Assembly: GCA_949752735.1 (NCBI GenBank)
Contig: OX457047.1
Location: 5,224,967 to 5,288,966, forward strand
Length of the DNA stretch: 64,000 bases
Origin: Lumbricus terrestris
Taxonomy: Eukaryota; Annelida; Clitellata; Crassiclitellata; Lumbricidae
Reading direction: 5' to 3'
In this document: positions 1-10,769 of the stretch, piece after piece
Position numbering within the stretch: position 1 is the stretch's first letter
Layout: each line of letters opens with the position of its first letter
Translations under genes and position numbers: made by a program
Notes under the pieces: model-generated
The model's input: the letters and a program-made list of their open reading frames with translations, nothing else
What the model was told of the DNA's origin: nothing
Database searches by the model: none

Positions 1-639
1 TTATTATTTTATTAAGAGTAAATTGATGCAACTGCTTTCTGATGTTCAAATCGAGTCTGTTGAACGGTGTGTACTGTAATCATCATTCAAGTGAGTTGGC
101 CGCTTTGCTAAACGTTTTGAAGCATAATCACAATTAGCTGTAGAATTATTGACCGTTAATTAACTTAAAAAGTGTCAAGCTTACACACCTGCAAAACACT
201 TTCTACCACTGAATGATAAATAAAATATTGTTTTCGAACAGACGTTTGCGAGTCTGTTTACTTACTGTTGCATGTTGAGCTGCCTTGTGCCTTGGGAAGC
301 TATTTTTTAGCTCAACTAATCACACCTCAAGAAAAATTCACAAATCGCAGAAGAGATAATTATTACAGTTGTCGGGGCAACTTGCGAGTTGCGAGAAAAG
401 AAGACGCTTCATAAGATAAGATATGGTTATTGACGTGCTTAGTCAAGTTAACACAGACGACGTTAGCAGCCCTGTAGACCAAACATATCATTAGACACAA
501 GATACTAACACTGAAAATTAACATTAAACAATTATAAACATTAACATTTAACATTAAAGCGTTTCATTACTAGACTGCTGTTTCACTTATTGACATTTGC
601 TTTACATTACTTTTGATTTGCATAACTCTACTTTATTAT
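1..639. other. AT-rich intergenic DNA, no gene seen
   Basis: No convincing coding frame or RNA gene is visible. A short stretch around 485-525 (tcattagacacaagatacta) recurs near 2350 and 55436, next to small-RNA family X loci, so it is probably a remnant of the flank of such a locus. Confidence 0.5.
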
Positions 640-1618
640 TAGGGCTGTTGTTCGATTAAAAATTTTAATCGAAATTAATCGCGCGATTAATTTTTTTAAT
701 CGCAATTAACGCCAAATTAATCGCAATGCATTCCCTTCAAATATATTAATCTTACTATTTTCTAAGGAGCCCTGAAGCATAAAATTTTAATGACTGAATG
801 CGTTCTTTCTATTGCAAACATATTTGATAGTCTTTGGCTTAGGCGTATTGAATTTCTGCATTTAGTTTTTTGAACAGTTTTGCATGACGGACAGAATTGA
901 AACACTGTTCAAATCATCAGTGAGTCAACTGCTCAAAATCCGTTAATTTTTTTTCATTTGAGCCACCTTTAATTAACATGACATGGGCCTAAATGTGAAA
1001 TTAGACAACTGTTTTCTGACTATCAAGATGAATTATTTATTCAGCCAATTGTACCGGCAGACCAGTTTATTTACCCTGGTCGGTTCAAGGGATGCTCTTA
1101 TTAATTGACAATAGTAGGTCTGCTATTGAACCTCATCATTTATTATCACATTTTTTCACAAGAGGTTGCGGTTCTTGCCAAACCTCGTCTCAGTTGTCCT
1201 TCTGTAAGCATTTATCATTTGAAACCTGAAATACATTGGTCTTGCCATCTCATGGATTTCAACCAACGTAGTCTGACGTCTGACGGAGTGAGGAAAAAGG
1301 AAACAACCTTAGTGGCCGATGCGATGCGGCCGATGTCGATGTCTCATCGTTGGCGTTTAACGCATGTTTTGGTTCGCATGCAGGCGACAATTGAGCAGCA
1401 CAGAATTGCTACGATAATACTCAAAATCTTTTTTGAAATATTTGCCAAAGAATGCTAGCTTTAAGTATGAGCCTTCCGTTTAAAACGAGTTTTTCTGCCT
1501 CCGAGTCCATTTTAATCAGATCTAATTAACGCATACGATTAATGCGTTAAAATTTTTAATCGCAATTTTTTTTAACGCGTTAATCGCACGCGTTAACGCG
1601 ATTAAATCAACAGCCCTA
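640..1618. mobile_element. Non-autonomous hAT element with 8-bp TSD
   Basis: The ends are inverted repeats starting TAGGGCTGTTG (640) and ending CAACAGCCCTA (1618). They are followed inside by repeated AATTAATCGC-type subterminal motifs at both ends. The element is bracketed by a perfect 8-bp duplication, tttattat, at 632-639 and 1619-1626, the hallmark of hAT transposition. The 979-bp interior has no transposase; a 117-codon frame at 1105-1458 resembles nothing and is probably chance. It would need an autonomous hAT transposase in trans. Confidence 0.9.
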
Positions 1619-1739
1619 TTTATTATTACTTTTATTGCTATATTGCATTAATGCAGTTTCCCAATGTGCGCTTCCGTATACGGAGTAATAAAGACTATGC
1701 TTGCTCACTTACTTACTTATTTGCATCATAGACTGCCTT

Positions 1740-1778
1740 TAGATACCTTTTAATTGCTTTCGTCGGTGCAATAAAAAC
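1740..1778 (+). promoter_or_regulatory. snRNA-type PSE + TATA promoter (X1)
   Basis: PSE-like box TAGATACCTTTTAAT at 1740-1754, a 16-bp spacer, then ATAAAAAC from 1771. It precedes a family X RNA body. This variant PSE (GATACC) is shared with the site at 2403. Confidence 0.65.
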
Positions 1779-1800
1779 GTCGCTTTCTTTTAAATGACAC

Positions 1801-1987
1801 TCTGTGACCATACCAAATTGACTTTCAGTTTGTCTCTACCAATGGTAATATTCCCACGTACAATGGGATTGATAACGTCTACATTCTACACTGTTCGCAC
1901 TTGGCAGTGCCAAGTCAAGTCTGGTTAACGGAGGAGGAACGCTAATGATCTTTGCAATCGCACTCTGACGTTAAACAGAGACAACCT
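1801..1987 (+). ncRNA. Family X small RNA, copy X1
   Basis: Predicted start about 30 bp after the TATA-like box. The core at 1883-1945 carries CGCACTTGGCAGTGCC and then CGGAGGAGGAACGC, aligning with the other family X copies. CGTTAAACAGAGACAAC at 1969-1985 resembles the snRNA 3' box (GTTTN0-3AAARNNAGA) and would mark the 3' end. No long open frame is present. Function is unknown; assignment as an RNA gene is inference from promoter plus conserved structure. Confidence 0.55.
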
Positions 1988-2402
1988 TCCATCTCAAATT
2001 ATAGATCTACTCATTTTTAGGACAAGCAACGTTAAAATTATATAAAGTATCATTCAGTTATCGTTTATTTTAAACAAAATCGGAAAAATTGAAATAGTTC
2101 ACAAAATATCTTTTTTAACTATTCGACTAAAGTCTTCTTTTCTTAGAGAAACAATTGCAATTAACTAATTGCTCGTTCGACGGGTTTTCACTAGCTAGAT
2201 AACCCAAACTTATTAATTTATTAATGGCGGACAGATTTTCGTCTTTGTAATGCATATAGGCAAAGCCTCATGATGTCGATGAAAAATACCGAAACGTAGG
2301 CCTATCAATCATGCGGTACATCGGGCAACGCTTCCTCTGCGGAAAGATATCGTTGGACACAAAATAAGAACACTGATAATTAACATCACAATCGGCTGCC
2401 AT

Positions 2403-2440
2403 TAGATACCTTTTAATTGCAATCTCCGGCGCAATAAGTG
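2403..2440 (+). promoter_or_regulatory. snRNA-type PSE + TATA promoter (X2)
   Basis: TAGATACCTTTTAAT at 2403-2417, a 16-bp spacer, ATAAGTG at 2434. It lies 663 bp downstream of the equivalent site at 1740, and the flanks also match, so the two loci are a tandem pair. Confidence 0.65.
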
Positions 2441-2463
2441 AGTCGTTTTCGTAAACGGCTGCA

Positions 2464-2630
2464 TGATGATTTGGCTTCCCCAAATATTGATCATTATGTT
2501 TCCACGTGTAGGATTGATGACTCCACCAATGCTCGCACTTTGGCAATGCCAATCCTAAGTCAGGGTATCGGAGGAGGGCATTGCTATTAATGATCTTTGC
2601 TGTCGCATAGTATCTTTAAACTAAAACAAC
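2464..2630 (+). ncRNA. Family X small RNA, copy X2
   Basis: It starts with a small hairpin (TTGG paired with CCAA around a short loop, about 2470-2485). The conserved core at 2528-2592 carries TTTGGCAATGCC followed by GGAGGAGGGCATTGC. In this copy GCAATGCC can pair with GGCATTGC, enclosing the core as one stem. CTTTAAACTAAAACAACC at 2614-2631 is in the 3' box position. The copies at 30.6 and 32.3 kb replace TTGG/CCAA by TCGG/CCGA, which keeps pairing. Confidence 0.6.
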
Positions 2631-2639
2631 CGTCTTTAT

Positions 2640-2990
2640 CAATGATAAGTCTACTTAGTTAGGACAGGCAAATATAAAAATTGTAAAAATTAGAATTCAG
2701 TTATTGATTGTTATCAATAAAATCGGTGCAAGAGTTCAAAAATATCTATTAGCAAAACGACTGAAGTTTTGTGTTCCTAACTAATCAAAATTAATTAATT
2801 CATTAATTCATTAATTAATTGCTCGTTAGACGGGTTATCACCATGCAGATCACCAAAACTCGTTAATTCATTGTTTGAAGATGGGAGCTTGTTCGTTGAC
2901 ACCACACCGATGCAGAAAATCAAAACGTATCAATCTTACAGTGACCCTATTAATAAATTCTCTAGTGTTTCGACATGGGAAGATGGGTCT
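2640..2990 (+). repeat. Paralogous 3' flank of family X loci
   Basis: The flank after X2 (motifs such as GCTCGTTAGACGGGTTATC near 2820) matches the flank after X1 (near 2170) and after X8/X9 (near 30880 and 32530). X1, X2, X8 and X9 are therefore copies of a unit of roughly 0.6 kb, not just of the RNA core. Confidence 0.6.
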
Positions 2991-3132
2991 CAAGTGGACT
3001 GTAGGCCTAAATGCGCATGATGTCGGAGTAAGGATGTAACAAGTGTCGTTCTATGTTTATATTCTTCAACTGCTTTTTAAAGAATTGTTTCGTGTTAGGA
3101 CGAGCAAAAACATGCCGTACTTTAGTTAACCC

Positions 3133-3195
3133 ATGATTATTCGTACAATGGCAACGCCAGTCCAAAACCTGGATAAATGGGGGGCGTTGTCAGTC
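3133..3195 (+). ncRNA. Family X core, copy X3 (promoter degenerate)
   Basis: The core has GGCAACGCCAGTCC, then CCTGGATAAATGGGGGGCG. CAACGCC pairs perfectly with GGCGTTG, and CCAG with CTGG inside it. A TATA-like string lies about 75 bp upstream (near 3058), but no convincing PSE precedes it. It may be a decayed copy. Confidence 0.45.
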
Positions 3196-3247
3196 GTCTT
3201 CGCAGTTACGGGCGCTCATAAGCTGTAAGTAGCAGACGAGCACGTTC

Positions 3248-3285
3248 TTCACATCTTTTAATAATCTCGCATTCTCTATATAATG
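3248..3285 (+). promoter_or_regulatory. snRNA-type PSE + TATA promoter (X4)
   Basis: TTCACATCTTTTAAT at 3248-3262, a 16-bp spacer, TATAATG at 3279. The PSE is diverged, but spacing and the following family X core support it. Confidence 0.55.
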
Positions 3286-3308
3286 TAAATGAAAAGTGAG
3301 AGTAGCCA

Positions 3309-3438
3309 TTATCGACATGAAGAAATTTACCCTGCTACCGTTTGCACTCTGTGAATGCAATTCCAAGATTTGATAGTGTAGGAAGGCGATGCAAGACATG
3401 ATCATGTGTTATAACGCAGTGTCGTTAAACTGAGACAA
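3309..3438 (+). ncRNA. Family X small RNA, copy X4
   Basis: The core TTTGCACTCTGTGAATGC begins near 3341 and GGAAGGCGATGC follows near 3391. CGTTAAACTGAGACAAC at 3424-3439 is the clearest snRNA 3'-box-like sequence in the window. Promoter, body and 3' box together give a compact gene of about 115-130 nt. No Sm site (AAUUUUUGG-type) is evident. Confidence 0.6.
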
Positions 3439-3449
3439 CATCGACTGTT

Positions 3450-4220
3450 AACCTCAGCAATAACTGACATATAACGAAAGTCGATGGCAAAATGCCGGGC
3501 AGTCACAAGTTGTCACTAAAGAAAAGATATCCACAGCCTTGTTTCAGCACTGCATCGGCCTTAGTCATCTAAAAGCAGAAAAATAAATAAAGGACGATGA
3601 TGCAGACTTTGGTGAGGTCGATTGTTAGTGATTCTAACCTAAGAAAGATGTCGATATAATCTTTTCAGGACATCCATTTTATCGTAAGGGTTATAATTAC
3701 AAATTTATAGAATTTATAATTGTCTTAAAAGAGGGGTTCTATTTCGCGTCTATAAATTGAGACTTCGCTTTATCCGTTTCCTTATCAAGAAGGATTGAGA
3801 AGCGAACTAACACTGGTCACAACTCGAGAAGCTACAGTGTGTTTCCTTTCAAAACGCTGCGTCATGAAATCAATGCGCTCTGTAACAGGAAGCGAGTGCA
3901 GCTCACCAAGCATACTGTCTGCCGTGTGTGAAATAAATCGCAACTCATAAATTCCGGTGTGCTAATCACTAGACGAGTGTTTTCCAAAGAGTGTACCAGG
4001 GAACAACAGAGTTCCGAGAGGTGATTGGATGAATAGGCCCTAGTGTTGTTTGAACGTGTGGTTAGTTCACGATACGAAGGTATTGGATCAGTTGAAAAAT
4101 GTCACTCAAAATGCTTTCGAATCGAATAGATCTGTATCAAATGTTACTTCACCTGCAGGCCATACGAGAATTAAAATTCGGAACTTTCGTGATAAGATAT
4201 TTCATTAACATTTCCTTTCA
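3450..4220. other. No gene seen
   Basis: Unique-looking AT-rich sequence. I see no open frame, terminal repeats or RNA motif I can support. Confidence 0.4.
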
Positions 4221-4257
4221 TTTATAGCATCAGTTAGAACAATTTTGGAGGTGCTTA
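4219..4257 (-). promoter_or_regulatory. snRNA-type PSE + TATA promoter, minus strand
   Basis: On the minus strand TAAGCACCTCCAAAA (4257 to 4243), a 16-bp spacer, then TATAAATG ending near 4219. No family X core follows; a transcript would start near 4195 and run left. Confidence 0.5.
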
Positions 4258-5394
4258 AATATGCTTATCTCTTTATTTAACACGAAATGGAAAGCGTTTC
4301 AATGGCGTCTAAATTTGGCATAAATCCCAATTTTCTGTGAAATGAGTCATAAGTCGTAAGCTTACATCGGAATATAAATTAAATAATGATATTTGAAATA
4401 TATTTCACAAAATTTCAACAATATAAACTATGAAACATGGAAACTAATCGGACTACGTTATGCATACCACGCTCGCGTGTGCGTTACGACAGCGATATCC
4501 TACGTCACTTGCAAACAGCGTCAGTTTCAAAAGTAGTCCGGCGTCCGCTCGGCATAACGTTAAACAGCTTGAACTGCAGCGTAGGTCTCGGGGGCGAAGA
4601 GGAGGGAGGGCTGTTCAAGCAAGGAGAAATGCTACCACACAAGCGCTGTACGGTCAAAAGATCACCGTGCGATCATGTGTAGGAAACGTACAGGAGGGAG
4701 ACGAGGATATGCTTCCAATTGGGGTCATTGTCAGTAGTCATAGAAAAACTCCAATCGTGCGAAGGCCAGTGAAGATACCTTGTGCTCTGATTAGGCCAAA
4801 ACTTACCAACCACATCTGCCAAAAGCAAAGAAACGATTATACTCTGTTAAATGCCCCATCAATCTACTTAATCAATTCGACGAGCCTGGCGAAGCCCCAC
4901 GCAATTGAACACTTTACTGCAGACATTTTAGCCTACAAACCTGATGTCGCCATAGTTGTTGAGAGTTGGCTGAAGGAAAAGCACACTGACTCTTCAATGG
5001 CTGTTGCTGGTTATCGCCTCTTTCGACGGGACCGGCTGGGAAGGCGTGGGGGCGGAGTAGCAATTTATTGCAGGGATCAACTACTCCCTCAATCTTCCGA
5101 CCCACAACCATCTATGAGAGTGATTTTGAACTCTTGTGGCTCAGGGTTGAAAAGGGTTCGCGGCCTTACTACGTCGGTGCTGTTTATCATCCCCCAAAAC
5201 CAACATACTGCACTGACCTCCTCATTGACAGTATAGACTCCACGATTGAGGAGATCTACGCAAAACCGGAGGACATGACAATTATTATTGCTGGGGATTT
5301 TAATCAGCTTCCATCTTCGAGGTTTCTAGAAATGGGACTATCCGTTGAGTTTGATGGACCATCGCATGAGGGCCATTCTCTTGACCGAATATAC

Positions 5395-5764
5395 CAGCGG
5401 TTCCCAACCCGTGGCCCGCGGGCCAAAAGTGGCCCGCCAGGTCTCAGAAAATGGCCCGCCAGGTCTCAGAAAATGGCCCTCATCTCTCAAAGAATTAAAA
5501 AAATTAATGAAAAAATCAACAATTTGGACAGGATATATAGAACACATTATTATTTTCTAGGCTATTACAAATTATTTTGTTTTAACGTCGATAAATAACA
5601 TAGAACATTATATTTTGAATCAATTATAACAATTTTATATGCTTTTAGTTAATACAATTTTAACCTTGTGGCCCCCTAATGTCCTTCAACTAAGAAAAAG
5701 TGGCCCTCGTGTCCTCCAACTTAGAAAAAGTGGCCCTCTAGTCAAAAAAGGTTGGGAACCACTG
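5395..5764. mobile_element. 370-bp hAT MITE inside LINE-A
   Basis: The inverted ends are CAGCGGTTCCCAACC (left) and GGTTGGGAACCACTG (right), with perfect 8-bp TSD gaatatac at 5387-5394 and 5765-5772. The interior repeats GTGGCCCGC and AAAAGTGGCCCT motifs and has no transposase. It split the endonuclease domain of LINE-A. Confidence 0.93.
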
Positions 5765-7203
5765 GAATATACGCTTCAGTCAAGCATCTGTATGAAGCAT
5801 GTACTGGAGTGAAATCAACAATAAAAACGAAGCACTTGGCAATTCTGGCAACTCCACCAAACTCTGAGACCGTGGGATCTGGAGCGCGTGTTGATGGACG
5901 GCAGGTGAAGTTCTATCGTCCGAGGACGCCACATCAGAATGCATCTTTCCAGTCCCATCTGATGGCGCAAGATTGGTCATTCATCACAAAGAGCCCATCT
6001 CCAGAAAAGGCCTTCGAGGCCTTCTACGATTACATCAATGCGTCCACTGACCTCTACTTTCCAGTCCGGAGTATCACAATTAAAGAGAGAGACCCGCCCT
6101 TCATGACTCCGATTGTCAAGCACCTGTTGAGGAAACGGAACAAGCTGCTTAAGCAAAAAAGAACGAATGCTGCGTCATCTTTATCTGAGAGGATAAACCG
6201 AATTATCATCAGAGCCAATAGCAAAACTTTTGACAGAGCTAAACGAGGGTCACGTGAGATGTGGCAGGAGGTAAATCGGCTGCGTGGAGGCGACCGCATG
6301 AATACTCCCCACTCGGATTGTAAAGTCACTGCGGAGACACTGAATCAACACTTCTGCTCTATTTCTACAGATGAACATTACGAAATTCCTCAGCTAAAAA
6401 CAACAGTCATGGACGAAACAAGGGAGTATGTGGATGCACATACTGTTTACAGGTTGTTAGCATCGACTGGTGCCACAGCTGAGGGTCCTGATGGACTAAC
6501 AGCGTGGATGCTCAAGGGAGCGGCACACCTACTTGCTGAGCCTGTCGCAGTGCTATTCAACTCGTCGATCCATTATGCATATGTTCCGCCGCAGTGGAAA
6601 GCAAGTACAATATCACCGGTACCTAAGATCTCTCATCCTTTGGAAGCTGTCGACTTTCGCCCGATCTCTGTTACGTCCATTCTATGCCGACTCTTGGAGA
6701 AGATCATAGCGCACCGTTTCTTTTATCCATTTCTGACGGATCCTTGCTCAAACCATCAATTCTCAGATCAGTATGCTTTCCGCCCCACCGGATCTACCAC
6801 CGCAGCCCTTATATCATTGACTGAGGGTCTTCTGGAGCTTCTCAAAGACAACCTTTACGTTCACTTGATAGCTCTCGACTTCTCTAAAGCTTTTGATATG
6901 GTCAGACATGCGTATCTTGCGGAGCAATTGGCCGAACTGCCCATTCCGGACTGTGTACACAACTGGATTGTGACTTTCCTCACAAACCGCAGACATGTAA
7001 CAAAATACAATGGATTGGTCTCGGATGCAGCTCACATCAACGCTAGCATTGTTCAAGGATCTGGTCTGGGTCCTTTGAACTTTCTAACGGCCATTTCGAA
7101 ACTCAAAACAGTACGTCCCAGAAACCGCATGGCCAAATATGCTGACGATACTTACCTGTTGGTACCAGCCATCAACAGTGACACGATTAGGGAAGAACTA
7201 GAT

Positions 7204-8277
7204 CAGTGCTGTCCAACCTTTTTGGTACCGCGGGCCGCAAAAGCAAGATTCTTGAAGCCGAGGGCCGCAACAGAAAACTAAAAGCAGTGGCTAAACTTTA
7301 TTGATAATATATAATATTAACATTGAAACGAGTATTAAAATTTAATATGGAATGATTATAATCTAGGCCTATCAATCTAACTATTTACATATGAAACTTA
7401 TTTGCCGCCGGCTCAAGATACATGATCAGAGATGCTCCAGACCCAGGAATGGCCAAAGAGCAATGGTCTTGAGCAGTTTATGGAAGAGTTGGACAAGTGC
7501 CGCAAGCATAATAATAAATGAATAATAGCATGTGGACTACACAAACCACGTTTGTCGTGCTTCACAATAGTTGAGCAACAAAATGTGCAAGGTGGCGTTT
7601 ATCCCATGCAGCCTTGCACTCATTTTCGTCGCCCATACAGTTTAGCCAGCTCAACTCTTCATTACGTCGAGCAGTCAATTTTTAGGCCAGGATCCACTTT
7701 ATGACGGGCGAATTTCCATCCTCGCTCTAGCTTTCATAAAAATTCGTCGAAGCTGGAATCCCCGTCTAAAGAGCTAGTCGTCATAGTCGTCGGACCAGAA
7801 AGTGCAAAGACGTCGCCATTCGTCGGCATTGTGTCTCTTATCGATTGCGTCTTTCAAATCCTCAGAACTATAACTCGACTACCTCTCGAAAGAATGATCG
7901 TAGTCATTTTGCAGACGTGCTGTACTCTGTAGCTGACACATCCCAGGGACTGACTAAAAGTGAACGGTTTATGAGAGTTTGCGAGGTCCGTTTCCGGGTC
8001 GTGAGTTTGTAGACGTCGGATCCAGGTCGCCACATAAAATTATTATCTCCCTCACCTTGCAGTAATAAGAGTTGCCAAAACCAGAAGTCGTGTACGTGTC
8101 AATCTCCAGATGGACTACGGAAACCTAACCCCAGGAAAAGAAAGAAGAGATTTAGTTTTCGGATTGGCCTTTCTGGTAGCATTGCAAAACTGCAAAAATT
8201 TAGTGAACCCGTGCGGGCCACTTGAAATCACCTCGCGGGCCGCATGCGGCCCGCGGGCCGCACGTTGGACAGCACTG
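7204..8277. mobile_element. 1074-bp non-autonomous hAT, copy 1
   Basis: The ends are CAGTGCTGTCCAACC and GTTGGACAGCACTG, with perfect 8-bp TSD aactagat at 7196-7203 and 8278-8285. Subterminal GCGGGCCGC motifs occur at both ends. There is no transposase. It is the same length as the copy at 20049-21122; by eye I found one difference (G at 7407 against A at 20252). It splits the LINE-A RT downstream of the YADD motif. Confidence 0.95.
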
Positions 8278-9189
8278 AACTAGATCATGTAACGGAGTGG
8301 GCCAAACGCTGCAACTTGACTCTCAATCAAAGAAAGACTCAGGAGATGGTTGTTCACCGTCCGGGACGAGGAATGCTACAGTTCGGTCCAGCAGAGATTC
8401 CGGGTCTTATTCGGGTCCAAAGTATGACGATTTTAGGGGTTGTCGTGACTGAAAACCTAGGGTTTGAAGCCCATATCAGGCGAATATGCATCCAGGCAAG
8501 ACAGTCGCTTTATGCCTTGCGAATCATGACTGCACACGGCCTCAAGGGACCAAGCCTGCATGACGTTTGTAGGATGACCACAGTGGCACGCATGTTATAT
8601 GCGGCCCCGGCATGGTGGGGATGTGCAGGGCTACAGGAACGCGGCAGACTGCAGGCCATATTGGATTGTTTGATCCCACTGCACTATCTTCCTGAGGACA
8701 ATCCTACATTCGAGGCTCTGTGTAGCACGGCGGACGGGAGGCTCTTCGCTGCCCTCCTACTTAATCCAGGACATGTATTGAACCCACTCCTCCCACCTTT
8801 GAGGCCCCAGCCTTATTCCATGAGGCCAAGACTACACGACCGAATCATTCCTAGGGCGGACAACCTAACGAGGAAATCATTTATAACAAGGATGCTTTAT
8901 CATATTTAAATGTAATACAATATAAACCAAAGTGCAGCATAAATTGTTGGTCATTAAAAGAACTTCTTTTTTAAATTTAAAATTTATATTGGATTTGGAC
9001 TTAGGATGCTATTCTAAAACACTTTGACATTGATTGGATATAGAAATTATGTACGTTTGTTTATTATACTTTGTATGTACACCAAAATGCGGATAGCAAT
9101 TGGTATATTAAAGAATATTCTTATCTTATCTTATCTTATAATCTTTCGAAGTTGCCCGATATTTTAGGTCTAACGACACAAATTCATTA

Positions 9190-9260
9190 AACGATGACTA
9201 GAGTCGCCCTCCTCTTTACATCTGCTTTCGACTGGCACTACGGGAATGCGCGCAGTGGCG
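9190..9260 (-). ncRNA. Family X core, copy X5
   Basis: On the minus strand the core reads TAGTGCCAGTCG, then AAAGAGGAGGGCGACTC. Upstream (9290-9400) I find a weak TATA-like string but no clear PSE; the region there is a LINE tail, which may have replaced the promoter. Confidence 0.45.
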
Positions 9261-9339
9261 GAGATTTCCATAACAGAGCTCAACTCCCTAACGATTTTTC
9301 CGGTGTGGATTAGAACTTGGAATGATACTTATTCACTAT

Positions 9340-9480
9340 TATGATTATTTCATATACCACCTCTCCCAGGTAGGCTACCGCTGAAGCGATCTCGGCCAAT
9401 CCACGGCTAAATAGGTGGAGAAACAGAGTTCTCGCAGATAATATAAGACATGACCAAGAAATGTCCTTCCCCCGCGAGGG
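9340..9480 (-). mobile_element. CR1/L2-like LINE 3' end, degenerate
   Basis: The string ACCTCTCCCAGGTAGGCTAC with a following degenerate CGCTCCCGGCC-like block matches the better preserved minus-strand LINE end at 18310-18640, including the CCACGGCTAAATA stretch. Confidence 0.5.
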
Positions 9481-9544
9481 AATCCTCACCCCGACCTAAA
9501 TAAATGGATATAAACGCTTATACTGAATGGTTCTGTCCGAAGTT

Positions 9545-9584
9545 TAGACACCTTTAAAATAGTTGTAAACATTGCTATATAAAA
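9545..9584 (+). promoter_or_regulatory. snRNA-type PSE + TATA promoter (X6)
   Basis: TAGACACCTTTAAAA at 9545-9559, a 16-bp spacer, TATATAAAA at 9576. This is one of the consensus-perfect sites. Confidence 0.75.
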
Positions 9585-9605
9585 ATTAATTTAGTTCAAT
9601 TTTTA

Positions 9606-9685
9606 GTTTGGTATTGGTGGTTATGATTGTGCTTCTATGGGCGTAGAATAATTAATTTATGTCTGGTGACGCATTCAATATTATG

Positions 9686-9745
<60 letters not shown>

Positions 9746-9900
9746 ATCGGACTTGACGAACCCGCATGCACATCAAATAGTTGTAATTAAGTTAATTGAA
9801 CAGAAACATTTTACTTAAACTCCGACCCTATTCGTACTCTGGCAAGTGGCAACACCAGTCCCAAGTCTGGATGAATAAGGGAACGTCAATCTAAAGGTTG
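9606..9900 (+). ncRNA. Family X locus X6, expanded by AATC repeat
   Basis: The first 60 nt after the predicted start (motif AGTTTGGTATTGGTGGTTAT) match the locus at 10.13 kb. A microsatellite (AATC)n at about 9687-9744 separates this from the core at 9830-9890 (GTGGCAACACCAGTCC, AAGTCTGGATGAATAAGGG). The repeat is absent at 10.1 kb, so it was gained within the transcribed region. Confidence 0.5.
9687..9744. repeat. (AATC)n microsatellite
   Basis: About fourteen copies of AATC, ending with a CGATCG variant. Confidence 0.95.
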
Positions 9901-10104
9901 CAATGCAAATGAAATGCTTGTCATGTCACTACGTTTACGTCGCTTCGCGACGGTTGGCTGCATGAGTGTAACAATGTACTCCAGCAAGATCTGTCCTTTA
10001 CGGTCCTCAGAAGCGCCGCTCCCGATAGAACGGTCCACAACGTGATGTTATTGAGCCAGCATATAGTAAAATAATGTTATATAATTAAAATATTGTACTC
10101 ATTG

Positions 10105-10310
10105 CTATATAAAAATAAATTTGCTCAATGTTTAGTTTGGTGACGGTGGTTATGTGATTTTATGTGCGTAGAATAATAATTATCATTTTTTAGATATTCC
10201 AATAAATCCATAAATGCTCGGGCAGTGGTAGAGCCAGTCCCAAGCATTGTCAAAGAGGCGGGCGACGCCAATGACATAATGTTATCACACAGTGTCGTTA
10301 ATAAGTTGAA
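10105..10310 (+). ncRNA. Family X locus X7 with decayed PSE
   Basis: TATATAAAAA at 10105 and the next 60 nt match locus X6, but the PSE position holds an AT-rich string instead of GACACC. The core at 10208-10272 reads GGTAGAGCCAGTCC then AGAGGCGGGCGACGCC, and GTCGTTAATAAGTTGAAAC follows in the 3'-box position. This is likely a silenced paralogue of X6. Confidence 0.5.
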
Positions 10311-10645
10311 ACAACCAATCTACAATGTTCAGCTGAGTTGCCAATATGCCAGAATAACGGCTGTTGATCGTAACTGTTGTTAAACATAACGGCTTTTCTG
10401 CATCAGTGTTCAACTTCTCATCTAAACAGGCTGCCATTATTTTCATTTTTATTAATGTCTGTGATAATTCACAGAGAATTAGATCACAAAATAACACGAA
10501 ATGTTTCGGTGAGCGTCATCAACCATGGCGGCTAAAAGATTTCTTTATATATTCGAAATTGCAAACCACAAAGTTTTGCTTTGCAAGTACCATTATAAGT
10601 TGAAAAGGAATAATTATCATAACGACGAGTTTCCCAGGCGAATGT

Positions 10646-10684
10646 TAGACACCTTTAAAACGGAGGCAAAAATATGCTATTTAT
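10646..10684 (+). promoter_or_regulatory. snRNA-type PSE + TATA promoter
   Basis: TAGACACCTTTAAAA at 10646-10660, a 16-bp spacer, CTATTTATT at 10677. No family X core follows; the sequence beginning near 10705 has no relative elsewhere in the window that I could find. Confidence 0.65.
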
Positions 10685-10769
10685 TCACCGATTTCTGTCG
10701 GTTTTGCGTTTTCTTCGGCCAAAGTCCAAAAAAAAATAATGATGCCAAAGTAATAAAATTGTAACATAA

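Larger units (their letters stand above)
4437..9140 (+). pseudogene. Non-LTR retrotransposon (LINE-A), EN + RT, split by two hATs
   Basis: An endonuclease/reverse-transcriptase LINE of the Jockey/I/CR1 assemblage; the exact clade is not fixed here. An N-terminal frame (4460-5236) has a basic RGRRGGR region and APE-endonuclease motifs VVESWL and RRGGGVAIY. A single frameshift near 5070-5110 moves to the frame with AGDFNQL. After a hAT at 5395-5764 the frame continues to RT motifs FRPISV, ALDFSKAFD, IVQGSGLGP and KYADDTYL (catalytic YADD). After a second hAT at 7204-8277 it continues to the RT C-terminus, ending at 8909. Both hATs interrupt exactly between codons of an otherwise open frame. An AT-rich 3' UTR ends in short TTATC repeats at 9120-9140. 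Apart from the frameshift and insertions it looks young. Confidence 0.85.

Noticed and set aside
963..1000. PSE-like GCCACCTTTAATTAA inside the hAT at 640
   Set aside because: Weak core, only TAAATG at the TATA position, and located in transposon sequence.
1105..1458. 117-codon frame as a gene
   Set aside because: It lies within a non-autonomous hAT, has no recognisable domain and no expression signal.
3248..3440. Family X as a known spliceosomal RNA (U1-U6, U11/U12) or U7
   Set aside because: No Sm site, no U6 ACAGAGA or U2 branch-pairing sequence, and no U7 histone-pairing sequence were seen.
4437..4682. Separate 81-codon gene at the start of LINE-A
   Set aside because: It overlaps the LINE-A N-terminal frame in another register and has no motif.
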